A DNA stretch of 64,000 bases from GAS188 sp963794475 (lineage in GTDB: Bacteria; Pseudomonadota; Alphaproteobacteria; Rhizobiales; Beijerinckiaceae). The stretch lies in the NCBI GenBank assembly GCA_963794475.1, contig CAWCDW010000005.1, forward strand, positions 130,183 through 194,182. The letters run 5' to 3'. This document shows, in pieces, positions 51,075-59,755 of the stretch (position 1 is its first letter; each line of letters opens with the position of its first letter). A program made the position numbers and the translations under genes. A model generated the notes under the pieces. It did not search any database. It worked only from the letters and a program-made list of their open reading frames with translations, and was not told the DNA's origin.

Positions 51075-52690
51075 GCCTCGACCGCGCGGCCCTTCAACGC
51101 GAAGAGCCCGCGTGGCCTCTTTTGGATGAAGAGGATGATGAAGACGAGCAGCACGATCTTGCCGAGCACAGCGCCGGCAAAAGGCTCGAGGAATTTGTTC
51201 GCCATGCCGATCGACAAGGCGCCGATCAAGGTGCCCCAAAGATTGCCGACGCCGCCGAAGACCACGACCAGAAAGGAATCGATGATATAGCCTTGGCCGA
51301 GATTGGGAGAGACATTGTCGATTTGCGAGAGCGCGACGCCGGCAAGCCCGGCAATTCCCGAGCCGAGGCCGAAGGTGAGCGCGTCGATGGCGTTCGTGCG
51401 AATGCCCATCGAGGATGCCATGCGGCGGTTTTGGGTAACGGCGCGGGTCCGCAAGCCGAAGCTCGTGAACCGCAGCACGAGCTGCAACGCTGCGAACACC
51501 GCGACCGCGAACACCATGATGGCGAGCCGGTTGAGCGTGATCTGCATGCCGCCGAGCTCGAAGGCGCCGGACATGAAGGCAGGCGTGTCGACCTCGCGAT
51601 TGGTCGGGCCGAAGCCGCTGCGTACCGCCTGCTGAATAACGAGCGACATGCCGAAGGTCGCGAGCAAGGTCTCGAGCGGACGCCCGTAGAGGAAGCGGAT
51701 GACGCAGCGCTCGATAACGACCCCAGCCATGCCCGATACGAGGAAGGCGGCCGGTATGGCCAAGGCCAGCGCAAGCCCGATGTTGCTCGACCCTTGGCTG
51801 CGCATGGCCTCTTGAATCGCGAAGCTCGTATAGGCGCCGAGCATCACCATCTCGCCGTGCGCCATATTGATCACGCCCATGACGCCGAAGGTGACGGCAA
51901 GCCCGATGGCGGCGAGAAGCAGCACCGAGCCGAGCGATAGCCCGTACCAGGCGTTTTGCAGGATGGCCCAAACCGCGAGGCGGCTCTCCACGGCGGCGGC
52001 AGCGGCATCCGCCGCGGATTTGACGGCGGTTGGCGCGTCCGTCCCGACCGATCGCAATAAGGATAAGGCGTCCTGATCGCCCCGCTCGCGGATTGTCTTG
52101 ACCGCGTCGAGGCGCTCGTCTTGCGTCGCGTCCGCCTTACCGATGACGAGCGCCGCGCGAGCCTCTTGCATCGCGCGCTTCACCGTCGGGTCGGCCTCCT
52201 TGGCAAGCGCCGTCTCGATTGCGCCGAGCGACGTGGCGTTGCGGGATTTGAATTCGGTTTCGGCGGCTTCGCGCCGCTTCGCGGGATCGGCGGCCATGAG
52301 CGTGAGGGAGCCCAGCGCCGCATCGATCGTCGCGCGTACGCGATTATTGATGCGCACCGGCTTCAGCCCGCCAGGAAACGCCGCGAGCGCAGCTCCGGTT
52401 AGCGCATCGAGGCTTTTGCCGCTCTCGTCCTTCAGCACGATGTGCTTATCGGCGGGGCTGTAGAAAAGTCGACGATCGGCGAGCGCCGACAGCAGAGTTT
52501 GCGCCTTCTCATCTCCGCTCGCGGCGAGCGCCGAGACCGCGTTGTCGATCTCGTTGAAGTTCTCGGTCGCGAAGCTTGCGAATAATTGCGCGCGCTCGGC
52601 CGCGCGCGCATCGGGTTCGAGACATCCGATGAGCGCGAGGACCAAAAGCATCAGGCCGAGTAGGCGCGCGTCTTGCCGCATCTCTCTCAT
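51071..52690 (-). CDS. urtB: Urea ABC transporter permease UrtB
   Basis: The 539-residue protein has a signal-like start ending near ALIGC and a 200-residue periplasmic helical extension (residues 30-230) typical of UrtB. A LivH-like permease domain follows (GVMGVINMAHGEMVMLGAYT, RTRAVTQNRRMASSMGIRTN, FVVVFGGVGNLWGTLIGA-type block). It is 90 bases after urtA. Confidence 0.93.
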   Translation of the reverse strand: MREMRQDARLLGLMLLVLALIGCLEPDARAAERAQLFASFATENFNEIDNAVSALAASGDEKAQTLLSALADRRLFYSPADKHIVLKDESGKSLDALTGAALAAFPGGLKPVRINNRVRATIDAALGSLTLMAADPAKRREAAETEFKSRNATSLGAIETALAKEADPTVKRAMQEARAALVIGKADATQDERLDAVKTIRERGDQDALSLLRSVGTDAPTAVKSAADAAAAAVESRLAVWAILQNAWYGLSLGSVLLLAAIGLAVTFGVMGVINMAHGEMVMLGAYTSFAIQEAMRSQGSSNIGLALALAIPAAFLVSGMAGVVIERCVIRFLYGRPLETLLATFGMSLVIQQAVRSGFGPTNREVDTPAFMSGAFELGGMQITLNRLAIMVFAVAVFAALQLVLRFTSFGLRTRAVTQNRRMASSMGIRTNAIDALTFGLGSGIAGLAGVALSQIDNVSPNLGQGYIIDSFLVVVFGGVGNLWGTLIGALSIGMANKFLEPFAGAVLGKIVLLVFIILFIQKRPRGLFALKGRAVEA

Positions 52691-52780
52691 CCGTCCGTCG
52701 GCGGCACGGCGATGGCGTCGCGAAGAGTGACGCCTTCGCTCATGTTAGGCTCGGGGGAGCGAGCCCGACGGGCATCGAGG

Positions 52781-54094
52781 TTACGTCCCCTGGCCGCCGC
52801 ATTTTCCGGTCCTGACGTTGAAGTTCCCGCAGCTCATGGGCTTTCGCCAATCGGCGATCAGGTCCTTCGAGCCTTCGAGATACGGCGACCATTCATTAGC
52901 CACCACGAGACCCGGCGTTTGCCAGACCGTGGAGAATTGCCCATCCGCCTGCACCTCGCCGATGAAGACCGGCTTGGTGATGTGGTGGTTCGGCATCATG
53001 GTCGAAAAGCCGCCGCTGAGGTTCGGCACTGAAATGCCGACGAGTGCATCGATGACCTTGTCGGGGTCCGTGGTGCCTGCCTTCTCGACCGCCTTCGCCC
53101 ACATGGCAAAGCCGATCACATGGGCTTCCATCGGGTCGTTCGTTACGCGCTTCGGGTTCTTCGTGTAGGCCTTCCATTTTTCGATGAAGGCCTTGTTCTC
53201 CGGCGTGTCGATCGACTCGAAGTAATTCCAGGCGGCGAGATGGCCGACGAGCGGCTTGGTGTCGATGCCGGCAAGCTCTTCCTCGCCGACCGAGAAGGCA
53301 ATGACGGGAATGTCGGTCGCCTTCACGCCTTGGTTGCCGAGCTCCTTGTAGAAAGGAACATTGGCGTCGCCATTGATCGTCGAGACCACCGCGGTCTTCT
53401 TGCCCTCGGAGCCGAATTTCTTGATCGCGGCGACGCGCGTCTGCCAGTCGGAAAAGCCGAAGGGCGTGTAGTTGATCGAGATGTCCGCCTCCGCGACGCC
53501 TTTCGACTTGAGATAGGCTTCGAGGATCTTATTCGTCGTTCGCGGATAGACGTAATCCGTGCCTTCGAGCACCCAGCGCTTCACGCCCTCACCCATCAGG
53601 TAATCGACGGCGGGGATCGCCTGCTGGTTCGGCGCGGCGCCGGTGTAGAAAACGTTGCGCTCGCTCTCCTCCCCCTCATATTGCACGGGGTAGAAGAGAA
53701 CCGAATCGAGCTCCTTGAAGACCGGCAGCACGGATTTTCGCGAGACCGAGGTCCAGCACCCGAAGACGGCCGCGACCTTGTCCTTGCCGATGAGCTCCCT
53801 CGCCTTTTCGGCGAAGAGAGGCCAGTTGGAAGCCGGGTCCACCACCACGGCTTCGAGCTTCTTGCCGAGCAAGCCTCCCTTCTGGTTCTGCTCGTCGATC
53901 AGCATCAGCATCACGTCCTTCAACGTGGTCTCGCTGATCGCCATGGTGCCGGAAAGGGAATGGAGAATTCCAACCTTGATCGTGTCGTCCGCGCGCACGG
54001 GCGCGACCGCCACCCCGGCGAGCGTCGCGCCGAGCGCGAGCCCCAAGATCGCTCTTCGGTTGAACACGGCTCTCCGGTTGAATTGATAGCGCAT
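52781..54094 (-). CDS. urtA: Urea ABC transporter substrate-binding protein UrtA
   Basis: The 437-residue periplasmic receptor has a signal peptide after a basic N-region with two FNRRA units, then DDTIKVGILHSLSGTMAISE, FGCWTSVSRKSVLPVFKE, LFYPVQYEGEESERNVFYTG and NHHITKPVFIGEVQADGQF. These are hallmarks of UrtA/FmdD-type urea and amide receptors. The ATG at 54092-54094 follows GGAGGTGG. First gene of the operon; a sigma54 promoter lies 50 bases upstream. Confidence 0.95.
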   Translation of the reverse strand: MRYQFNRRAVFNRRAILGLALGATLAGVAVAPVRADDTIKVGILHSLSGTMAISETTLKDVMLMLIDEQNQKGGLLGKKLEAVVVDPASNWPLFAEKARELIGKDKVAAVFGCWTSVSRKSVLPVFKELDSVLFYPVQYEGEESERNVFYTGAAPNQQAIPAVDYLMGEGVKRWVLEGTDYVYPRTTNKILEAYLKSKGVAEADISINYTPFGFSDWQTRVAAIKKFGSEGKKTAVVSTINGDANVPFYKELGNQGVKATDIPVIAFSVGEEELAGIDTKPLVGHLAAWNYFESIDTPENKAFIEKWKAYTKNPKRVTNDPMEAHVIGFAMWAKAVEKAGTTDPDKVIDALVGISVPNLSGGFSTMMPNHHITKPVFIGEVQADGQFSTVWQTPGLVVANEWSPYLEGSKDLIADWRKPMSCGNFNVRTGKCGGQGT

Positions 54095-54143
54095 CGACCC
54101 ACCTCCGCTTTTCTTGCGTCGCTCCATGCGACACGCACGGATG

Positions 54144-54159
54144 CGCAAGTCCCGTGCCA
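54144..54159 (-). promoter_or_regulatory. Sigma54 (-24/-12) promoter of urtABCDE
   Basis: The minus strand reads TGGCACGGGACTTGCG, an exact match to the sigma54 consensus TGGCACG-N4-TTGC with ten bases between GG and GC. Transcription would begin near 54132, about 40 bases before urtA. This predicts NtrC-type nitrogen control. Confidence 0.85.
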
Positions 54160-54290
54160 GGAAGCTTCGGCCAGTCGATGGAGGTAAAACGCGATCAGGA
54201 CCGCGGGACGCGTGAAAATCTGCCTAGAATTTCACGCAATGCTTATTTTGCGAGCAACACTCGCCTGAAGCCGCGTCGCAAGATCCGAAG

Positions 54291-54857
54291 TCAAGCTTTC
54301 GCGCGCTCGACGTAAGAACCGTCCGCGGTCATCACCACGATGCGCGTCCCCGGAACGATATGCGGGGGCACCATGGTGCGCACGCCGTTCGAAAGCTTCG
54401 CGGGCTTATACGAAGAAGATGCCGTCTGACCTTTGGTCACGGGCTCCGTCTCCATCACCTCGAGCACGGCCCGTTGAGGCAGCTGGATGGCAATCGGCGT
54501 CTCCCCATGGATCGAGAGCATCACCTTCATCTCGGGCGCGAGGTAGGGGGCCTGGTCGCCGACGATATCGGCGGGCACCTGGATCTGGTCATAGGTCTCG
54601 GAGTTCATGAAGTGAAAGCCTTCCGCGTCTTCATAGAGGAAGGTGTATTCTCGGTCCTCCACATGAGCGCGCTCGACCTGCTCGGTCGTGCGCCAGCGCT
54701 CCGACACCTTGGTCCCATCCGAGATCCGCCGCATGTCGACCTGGGTCACGGGGGTGCCCTTGCCGGGGTGGATGTTCTCGGCGCTCAAGATGACGTAGAG
54801 CCTGTCGTCGATCTCGACGACATTTCCCTTGCGAAGCGAACTGGCGATGACCTTCAC
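54291..54857 (-). CDS. efp: Elongation factor P
   Basis: EF-P relieves ribosome stalling at polyproline. The 188-residue product has KVIASSLRKGNVVEIDDRLY, the loop ENIHPGKGTPVTQV whose Lys (residue 33) is the EpmA target, FMNSETYDQIQVPADI and C-terminal GVRTMVPPHIVPGTRIVVM-like OB folds. GTG 54855-54857 gives the standard length; a TTG three codons upstream is adjacent to GAGGA and less likely. It diverges from epmA. Confidence 0.96.
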   Translation of the reverse strand: MKVIASSLRKGNVVEIDDRLYVILSAENIHPGKGTPVTQVDMRRISDGTKVSERWRTTEQVERAHVEDREYTFLYEDAEGFHFMNSETYDQIQVPADIVGDQAPYLAPEMKVMLSIHGETPIAIQLPQRAVLEVMETEPVTKGQTASSSYKPAKLSNGVRTMVPPHIVPGTRIVVMTADGSYVERAKA

Positions 54858-54972
54858 GACTCTCAATCCTCAAATGTTGTCGCGCTTGCGAGCACCGGCG
54901 GGAATATCGTGCCGCCGCGGCGCGAACGCGCGCCTCCTCCTTTCAGCTTTGCGCGGCGAAGGCAAGTGAGCG

Positions 54973-56031
54973 ATGCGCCAACCTAGCTCCGTGCCCGCGC
55001 CCACCCCTTGGTGGACACCTCATAGGCATCACGATCGGGCGCCCGTGCTGCACGCGCGCGCCCGCGTCATCCGCGCAATTCGGACATGGTTCGAGAAAGA
55101 GGGATTCGTCGAGGTCGAGACGGGCATCCTGCAAGCCTCGCCAGGCAATGAGACGCATCTCCACGCGATGGCGACCACAATCCAAGGCAAGGATGGCGAA
55201 CGCCGTCAGCTCTATCTCCATACCTCGCCCGAATTCGCCTGCAAAAAACTTCTGGCCGCCGGCGAGACCCGCATTTTCACGCTGGCACGCGTGTTTCGCG
55301 ACAAGGAGCGCGGTGCGCTTCACCATCCCGAATTCACCATGCTCGAATGGTATCGGGCAAATGCAGACTATGAAGCCCTCATGGATGATTGCGCCGCTCT
55401 TCTCGAGGTGACGGCAAAAGCCTGCAGCGCGACGAAGTTGCGCTGGCGCGGCCGCGAGGCCGATCCTTTCGCGAGGCCCGAGCGTCTGAGCGTCGCCGAC
55501 GCCTTCTCGCGCTTCGCGGGCATAGACCTCCTTTCCGCGCTGGAGGGCGCAGATGATGGCCCGCGCGCGAAGCTTGCGGTCGCCGCTCGGGGCGCCGGCG
55601 TGCGCGTCGCGCCGGATGATGATTTTTCGGACATTTTCAGCCGCATCGTGACTGAAAAGATCGAGCCGCAACTCGGCATCGGGAGAGCGACACTGCTGTT
55701 CGACTATCCGATCTCGCAGGCCGCGCTGGCGCGACCGAAACCTTCCGACCCAAGGGTCGCCGAGCGTTTCGAGCTCTATGCCTGCGGCGTCGAACTCGCC
55801 AATGCCTTCGGGGAGCTTCTCGACGCCGATGAGCAGCGGCGGCGCTTCGAGGCCGACATGGCGGAGAAGGAGCGCCGCTACGGCGAGCGCTACCCGATCG
55901 ACGAGGATCTTTTGGCCGCTCTCGCCCTCATGGCGCCGACGAGCGGCATCGCGCTCGGGCTCGACCGCTTGCTCCTCCTCGCAACGGGCGCGGCTCGCAT
56001 CGAGGACGTGATCTGGACGCCATTGCCTTGA
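54973..56031 (+). CDS. epmA: EF-P lysine lysyltransferase (GenX/PoxA)
   Basis: EpmA attaches (R)-beta-lysine to the EF-P loop Lys. The 352-residue protein is a class II lysyl-tRNA synthetase catalytic core without the anticodon domain. It has motif 2 TLARVFRDKERGALHHPEFT and motif 3 SGIALGLDRLLLLATG, plus YLHTSPEFACKKLLAAG. The short length distinguishes it from LysS. It diverges from efp and is followed by epmB. Confidence 0.94.
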   Translation: MRQPSSVPAPTPWWTPHRHHDRAPVLHARARVIRAIRTWFEKEGFVEVETGILQASPGNETHLHAMATTIQGKDGERRQLYLHTSPEFACKKLLAAGETRIFTLARVFRDKERGALHHPEFTMLEWYRANADYEALMDDCAALLEVTAKACSATKLRWRGREADPFARPERLSVADAFSRFAGIDLLSALEGADDGPRAKLAVAARGAGVRVAPDDDFSDIFSRIVTEKIEPQLGIGRATLLFDYPISQAALARPKPSDPRVAERFELYACGVELANAFGELLDADEQRRRFEADMAEKERRYGERYPIDEDLLAALALMAPTSGIALGLDRLLLLATGAARIEDVIWTPLP

Positions 56032-56075
56032 GGCGAGCCCTTGACCTTGCGCCTCGGCGCGGCAATGGGGAAGCC

Positions 56076-57200
56076 ATGCCGACCGCAACCCTTCCGCTAA
56101 CCGATGCCCGCGCCGAGAAGCGCCCCGCCAGGCGACCTCGCGCTCCCCTTACCAGCGTTGCGTCTCTTGCCGAGGCGGGGCTGTTGCGGGGCAAAAGCGT
56201 GGAGGCGACGCAGCGTGTGGCCGAGCGTTATGCGGTCGCCGTCACGCCTGCACTCGCCGCGCTCATCGATCCCGCGAATGGCGAAGACCCGATCGCGCGG
56301 CAATTCCTACCCGATCGCGCCGAGCTCGATACCTCTGCGCAGGAGCATGCCGATCCGATCGGCGATGAAGCCCGTTCCCCAACCGAGGGGCTCGTGCATC
56401 GCTATCCCGACCGCGTTCTCGTGAAGCTTGTGAGCATCTGCCCCGTCTATTGCCGTTTCTGTTTCAGGCGCGAGACGGTGGGGCAGAAGGGCCAGGGGTT
56501 CCTGTCACCGGCTGCCCTCGAGGCCGCGCTCGATTACGTCGCCGCGAGGCCCGCCATTTGGGAGGTAATCTTCAGCGGCGGCGATCCCCTCATCCTCTCG
56601 GCGCGACGCCTTCACCAGGTGGCCGAGGCTTTCGGCGCCATACCTCACCTCCAAGTGATGCGCTGGCACACGCGCGTCCCTGCCGTGGCGCCCGAGCGAA
56701 TTACCGCTTCGCTCATTCGCGCGCTGAAGCGCTCGGGAAAGGCGGTCTACGTCGCGCTCCACGCAAACCACCCTCGCGAGCTCACGCCGCAGGCCGTCGC
56801 GGCTTGCGCCCGGTTGATCGACGCCGGCATTCCGATGCTGAGCCAGACGGTGCTGCTCAAAGGCGTGAACGATGACGAGGAAACGCTCGCCTCGCTGATG
56901 CGCGCTTTCGTGGCCGCGCGCATCAAGCCCTATTATCTCCACCACCTCGACCGAGCGCCGGGAACTGCCCATTTCGCGCTGCCGATCGAGCGTGGGCAGG
57001 AGCTGATGCGCGCCTTGCGGGGCCGATTATCCGGGTTGTGCTTGCCGAGCTACGTGCTCGACATACCGGGTGGGCACGGCAAATCACCGATCGGCCCTTC
57101 CTACCTCGAGCGCCTTCAAGGATCGGCCAGCAAGGATGAGGCCTGGTCGATCGAGGATTTCACGGGGCGGTCGCACCCTATCCGTGCCTTTGGCGGATAA
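56076..57200 (+). CDS. epmB: EF-P beta-lysylation protein (lysine 2,3-aminomutase-like radical SAM)
   Basis: EpmB converts (S)-alpha-lysine to (R)-beta-lysine for EpmA. The 374-residue enzyme has the radical SAM cluster motif CPVYCRFCFRRETVG, FSGGDPLILS, the MRWHTRVPAVAPERI block and the PLP Lys in PGGHGKSPIG. ATG 56076 follows GGGGAAG; a TTG at 56028 overlapping the epmA stop is an alternative. Confidence 0.93.
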   Translation: MPTATLPLTDARAEKRPARRPRAPLTSVASLAEAGLLRGKSVEATQRVAERYAVAVTPALAALIDPANGEDPIARQFLPDRAELDTSAQEHADPIGDEARSPTEGLVHRYPDRVLVKLVSICPVYCRFCFRRETVGQKGQGFLSPAALEAALDYVAARPAIWEVIFSGGDPLILSARRLHQVAEAFGAIPHLQVMRWHTRVPAVAPERITASLIRALKRSGKAVYVALHANHPRELTPQAVAACARLIDAGIPMLSQTVLLKGVNDDEETLASLMRAFVAARIKPYYLHHLDRAPGTAHFALPIERGQELMRALRGRLSGLCLPSYVLDIPGGHGKSPIGPSYLERLQGSASKDEAWSIEDFTGRSHPIRAFGG

Positions 57201-57521
57201 ACGAGGCTTTGGCCCGTGCGCCCCCCACGCCGGGGACCCTGCGCTCCGGGCGAACTCCCAAGTTAGACGGCTAGAGGGAGCCTGCGCAGATTCTTGTTGC
57301 CCTCGCAACGGATCGCGGCTTAGCTTGCGCCTAATGGTTGCTTCGGGGGGCGCCATCTCGACCTGACGGGCCACGGGTCTTCGATAACCGGCATGCGCCG
57401 GAACGAGCGCGTAGCTCATGGCGTCGGCAGGATGGCAAGCTTTGATTGCGTTGTGATGACGCGGTCGCCGCAAGGGTGGCCGCGGGTGGACAAAGGGTTG
57501 GCTGTCAAGGAGGTGGAGACC
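57201..57521. other. Intergenic leader of the liv-dgdA operon
   Basis: The 321 bases between epmB and livK hold no gene. GC-rich with a C-rich start (57225-57245). I found no sigma54 site with correct spacing and no riboswitch-like fold. The strong AAGGAGGTGGAG site for livK is at its 3' end. Confidence 0.5.
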
Positions 57522-58775
57522 ATGAAACAGTCCAGACATACGCGCAGGGCCTTCAATTTCGCCGCGGTCGCGAGCGTCGCGGCCCTGGCGAGCGTGGCGG
57601 GCATTTCCGGCCTGCAAGCGCAACAAAAGACCGTCAAGCTCGGCATCACGCTGCCGCTCACGGGCGCTGACGCCGATGACGCTGCGAAGATCAAGAACGG
57701 CTTCCAGATCGCGATCGACGAAGCCAATGCGAAAGGCGGGGTCGCGGGCTACAAGATCGACACCGTGGTCTTCGACAGCGCAACGGCGACCGCCGGCCAA
57801 TATGATCCCGCGCAAGCGGCGACCAACACCAAGAAGCTCATCTCCGACCCGGCAGTGGTGGCCAATCTCGGCCCGCAAATGAGCGGCGAGGGCAAGGCCA
57901 TGACGCCGATCCTGAGCGAAGCCGATCTTGCCACGATCACGCCGAGCTCGACAAACCCCGACATCACCAATCCGGCGATGGCTGGAACGTTCAAGCCCAA
58001 AGGCAAGGCGATCTATTTCCGCACCGTCACGACGGACGCCTTCCAAGGCCCGAACATGGCGAATTACTTCGCTCAGAACTTGAAGGTGAAGACGGTCTAC
58101 GTGCTCGACGATTCTGGCGCTTATGGCGTGGGCATCGCCGATTCCTTCCAGAAGCAGGCCGAGAAGGACGGCATCAAGGTGTTGGGCCGCGACCAGCTCA
58201 ACCCGAAGGAAGCCGACTACACGACGATCCTTACGAAGATCAAAGGGCTGAAGCCCGACGCCCTCTATTACGGCGGCGTGGCGCAGGCCGGCGTCAAGCT
58301 CGCCAAGCAGGCCTATGACGTGATCCCGAACATGATCAAAGGCGGCGGCGACGGCATTCAGGGCGGCAGCTTCCTCAAGGGCGGCGGCTTCCCGGCGATC
58401 GAAGGCTGGTACTCGACCAATGCCGGACCGCATCTCACCGAAGATCCCGCCGCGGCGGCCTTCGTCAAGACCTTCGAGGACAAATACAAGGACGTGCCGA
58501 ACGACTACTCGATCACCGCCTATGACGCCGCGCTCGTGGTTCTCGACGCCATCAAGCGTGTCGCCGAGAGCGGCAAGGAGGTCAATCGCGCCAATGTCCG
58601 CGATGCGATGCAGACGAGCAACCTCAAGACGCTGCAAGGTGTCGTCTCCTTCGACGAGAACGGCGACATCAAGGACCGAACGGTCAGCGTCTTCCAATAC
58701 AAGCACGACGCCAAACATCCGGATGATGATATCACGCATCAGAACCCGTACATCGGCGTAGCACCTCAGTCGTAA
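57522..58775 (+). CDS. livK: Liv-type amino-acid ABC transporter, substrate-binding protein
   Basis: The 417-residue periplasmic receptor (peripla_BP_6) has a Tat-like signal (HTRRAFNFAAVASVAALASV). VKLGITLPLTGADADDAAKI, FQIAIDEANAKGGVAGYKID and YVLDDSGAYGVGIADSFQKQ follow. The family binds branched-chain and other small amino acids. ATG 57522 follows AAGGAGGTGGAG. First gene of a five-gene operon ending in dgdA, so the ligand may be an alpha,alpha-dialkyl amino acid. Confidence 0.9.
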   Translation: MKQSRHTRRAFNFAAVASVAALASVAGISGLQAQQKTVKLGITLPLTGADADDAAKIKNGFQIAIDEANAKGGVAGYKIDTVVFDSATATAGQYDPAQAATNTKKLISDPAVVANLGPQMSGEGKAMTPILSEADLATITPSSTNPDITNPAMAGTFKPKGKAIYFRTVTTDAFQGPNMANYFAQNLKVKTVYVLDDSGAYGVGIADSFQKQAEKDGIKVLGRDQLNPKEADYTTILTKIKGLKPDALYYGGVAQAGVKLAKQAYDVIPNMIKGGGDGIQGGSFLKGGGFPAIEGWYSTNAGPHLTEDPAAAAFVKTFEDKYKDVPNDYSITAYDAALVVLDAIKRVAESGKEVNRANVRDAMQTSNLKTLQGVVSFDENGDIKDRTVSVFQYKHDAKHPDDDITHQNPYIGVAPQS

Positions 58776-58812
58776 GCACATGCAGCTTCGACGCTGAAAC
58801 AGGAGTCCTCGC

Positions 58813-59742
58813 GTGGAATCTTGGGAGATCCTGCTTCAGCAGGTTATCAATGGGTTGAGCCTGGGCGCGATGTATGCGCTCCTCGCGCTCGGGTTCACCA
58901 TGGTCTACGGCATCATCGAGCTCATCAACTTCGCTCACTTCAATATCTTCATGGTGGGTTCGTTCATCGCCATGTGGGTGATGCAGCTCATGGGCTTCAC
59001 GGGGCAGACCCATATCCTTAACGGCCTGCCTCTGATCGGCTTGCTCCTGCTCGTGCTCTGCGTGACCATGCTGAGCACCGGCATGCTCGGCGCCTTGATC
59101 GAGCGCTATGCGCTGCGCGCGCTGCGCGGCGTTTCCGGCACCGCGCCAATGATCACCACCATCGGCTTGTCCTACATCCTGTTCAACGTGATCTTGCTCA
59201 CCACGGGGGCGGACACCAAGAATTATTCGAACCCGATGCCGAATATCCGCTGGGAATTCGGCGATGCGGTGCTGCGTCTGCGCGAGGTGATGCTCTGGGG
59301 CCTCTCGATCTTGCTGATGATCGGGCTCAATTATTTCGTGCGTCGCACCAAGATGGGCAAGGCGATGCAAGCGACCGCTCAGGATCAGGAAGCCGCGCGC
59401 ATGGTCGGCGTCGATGTCGATCGGGTCGTCATCATCACCTTCTTCATCGGCTCGGCGCTCGCCGGGGCGGCCGGCCTGATCTTCGGCCTTTATTACAACT
59501 ACACGAGCTTCATCATCGGCTACACTGCCGGGCTGCGCGCCTTCACGGCCGCGGTGCTGGGCGGGATCGGCAATATCCCGGGCGCCATGCTGGGTGGCGT
59601 GCTCATCGGCCTTATCGAGTCGCTTGGCGGCCAGTATCTCGCCGTGCGATGGACCGACGTGATTATTTTCTCGATCCTCGTCCTGGTGCTGGTGTTCAGG
59701 CCGACGGGTCTTCTTGGGCGGGCCGCCCCGACCAAATCCTAG
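58813..59742 (+). CDS. livH: Liv-type ABC transporter permease LivH
   Basis: The 309-residue permease has eight helices with GLSLGAMYALLALGFTMVYG, IIELINFAHFNIFMVGSFIA and AAVLGGIGNIPGAMLGGVLI, the LivH pattern. GTG start at 58813 with AGGAG upstream. It follows livK by 37 bases. Confidence 0.92.
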   Translation: MESWEILLQQVINGLSLGAMYALLALGFTMVYGIIELINFAHFNIFMVGSFIAMWVMQLMGFTGQTHILNGLPLIGLLLLVLCVTMLSTGMLGALIERYALRALRGVSGTAPMITTIGLSYILFNVILLTTGADTKNYSNPMPNIRWEFGDAVLRLREVMLWGLSILLMIGLNYFVRRTKMGKAMQATAQDQEAARMVGVDVDRVVIITFFIGSALAGAAGLIFGLYYNYTSFIIGYTAGLRAFTAAVLGGIGNIPGAMLGGVLIGLIESLGGQYLAVRWTDVIIFSILVLVLVFRPTGLLGRAAPTKS

Positions 59743-59755
59743 GACGATCCTTGCA

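Noticed and set aside
57430..57460. Sigma54-like TGGCAAGCTTTGATTGC before livK
   Set aside because: Spacing between GG and GC is twelve bases, too long for the consensus.
57084..58781. 565-codon minus-strand frame across livK
   Set aside because: Antisense shadow; livK has signal peptide, ribosome-binding site and family motifs.
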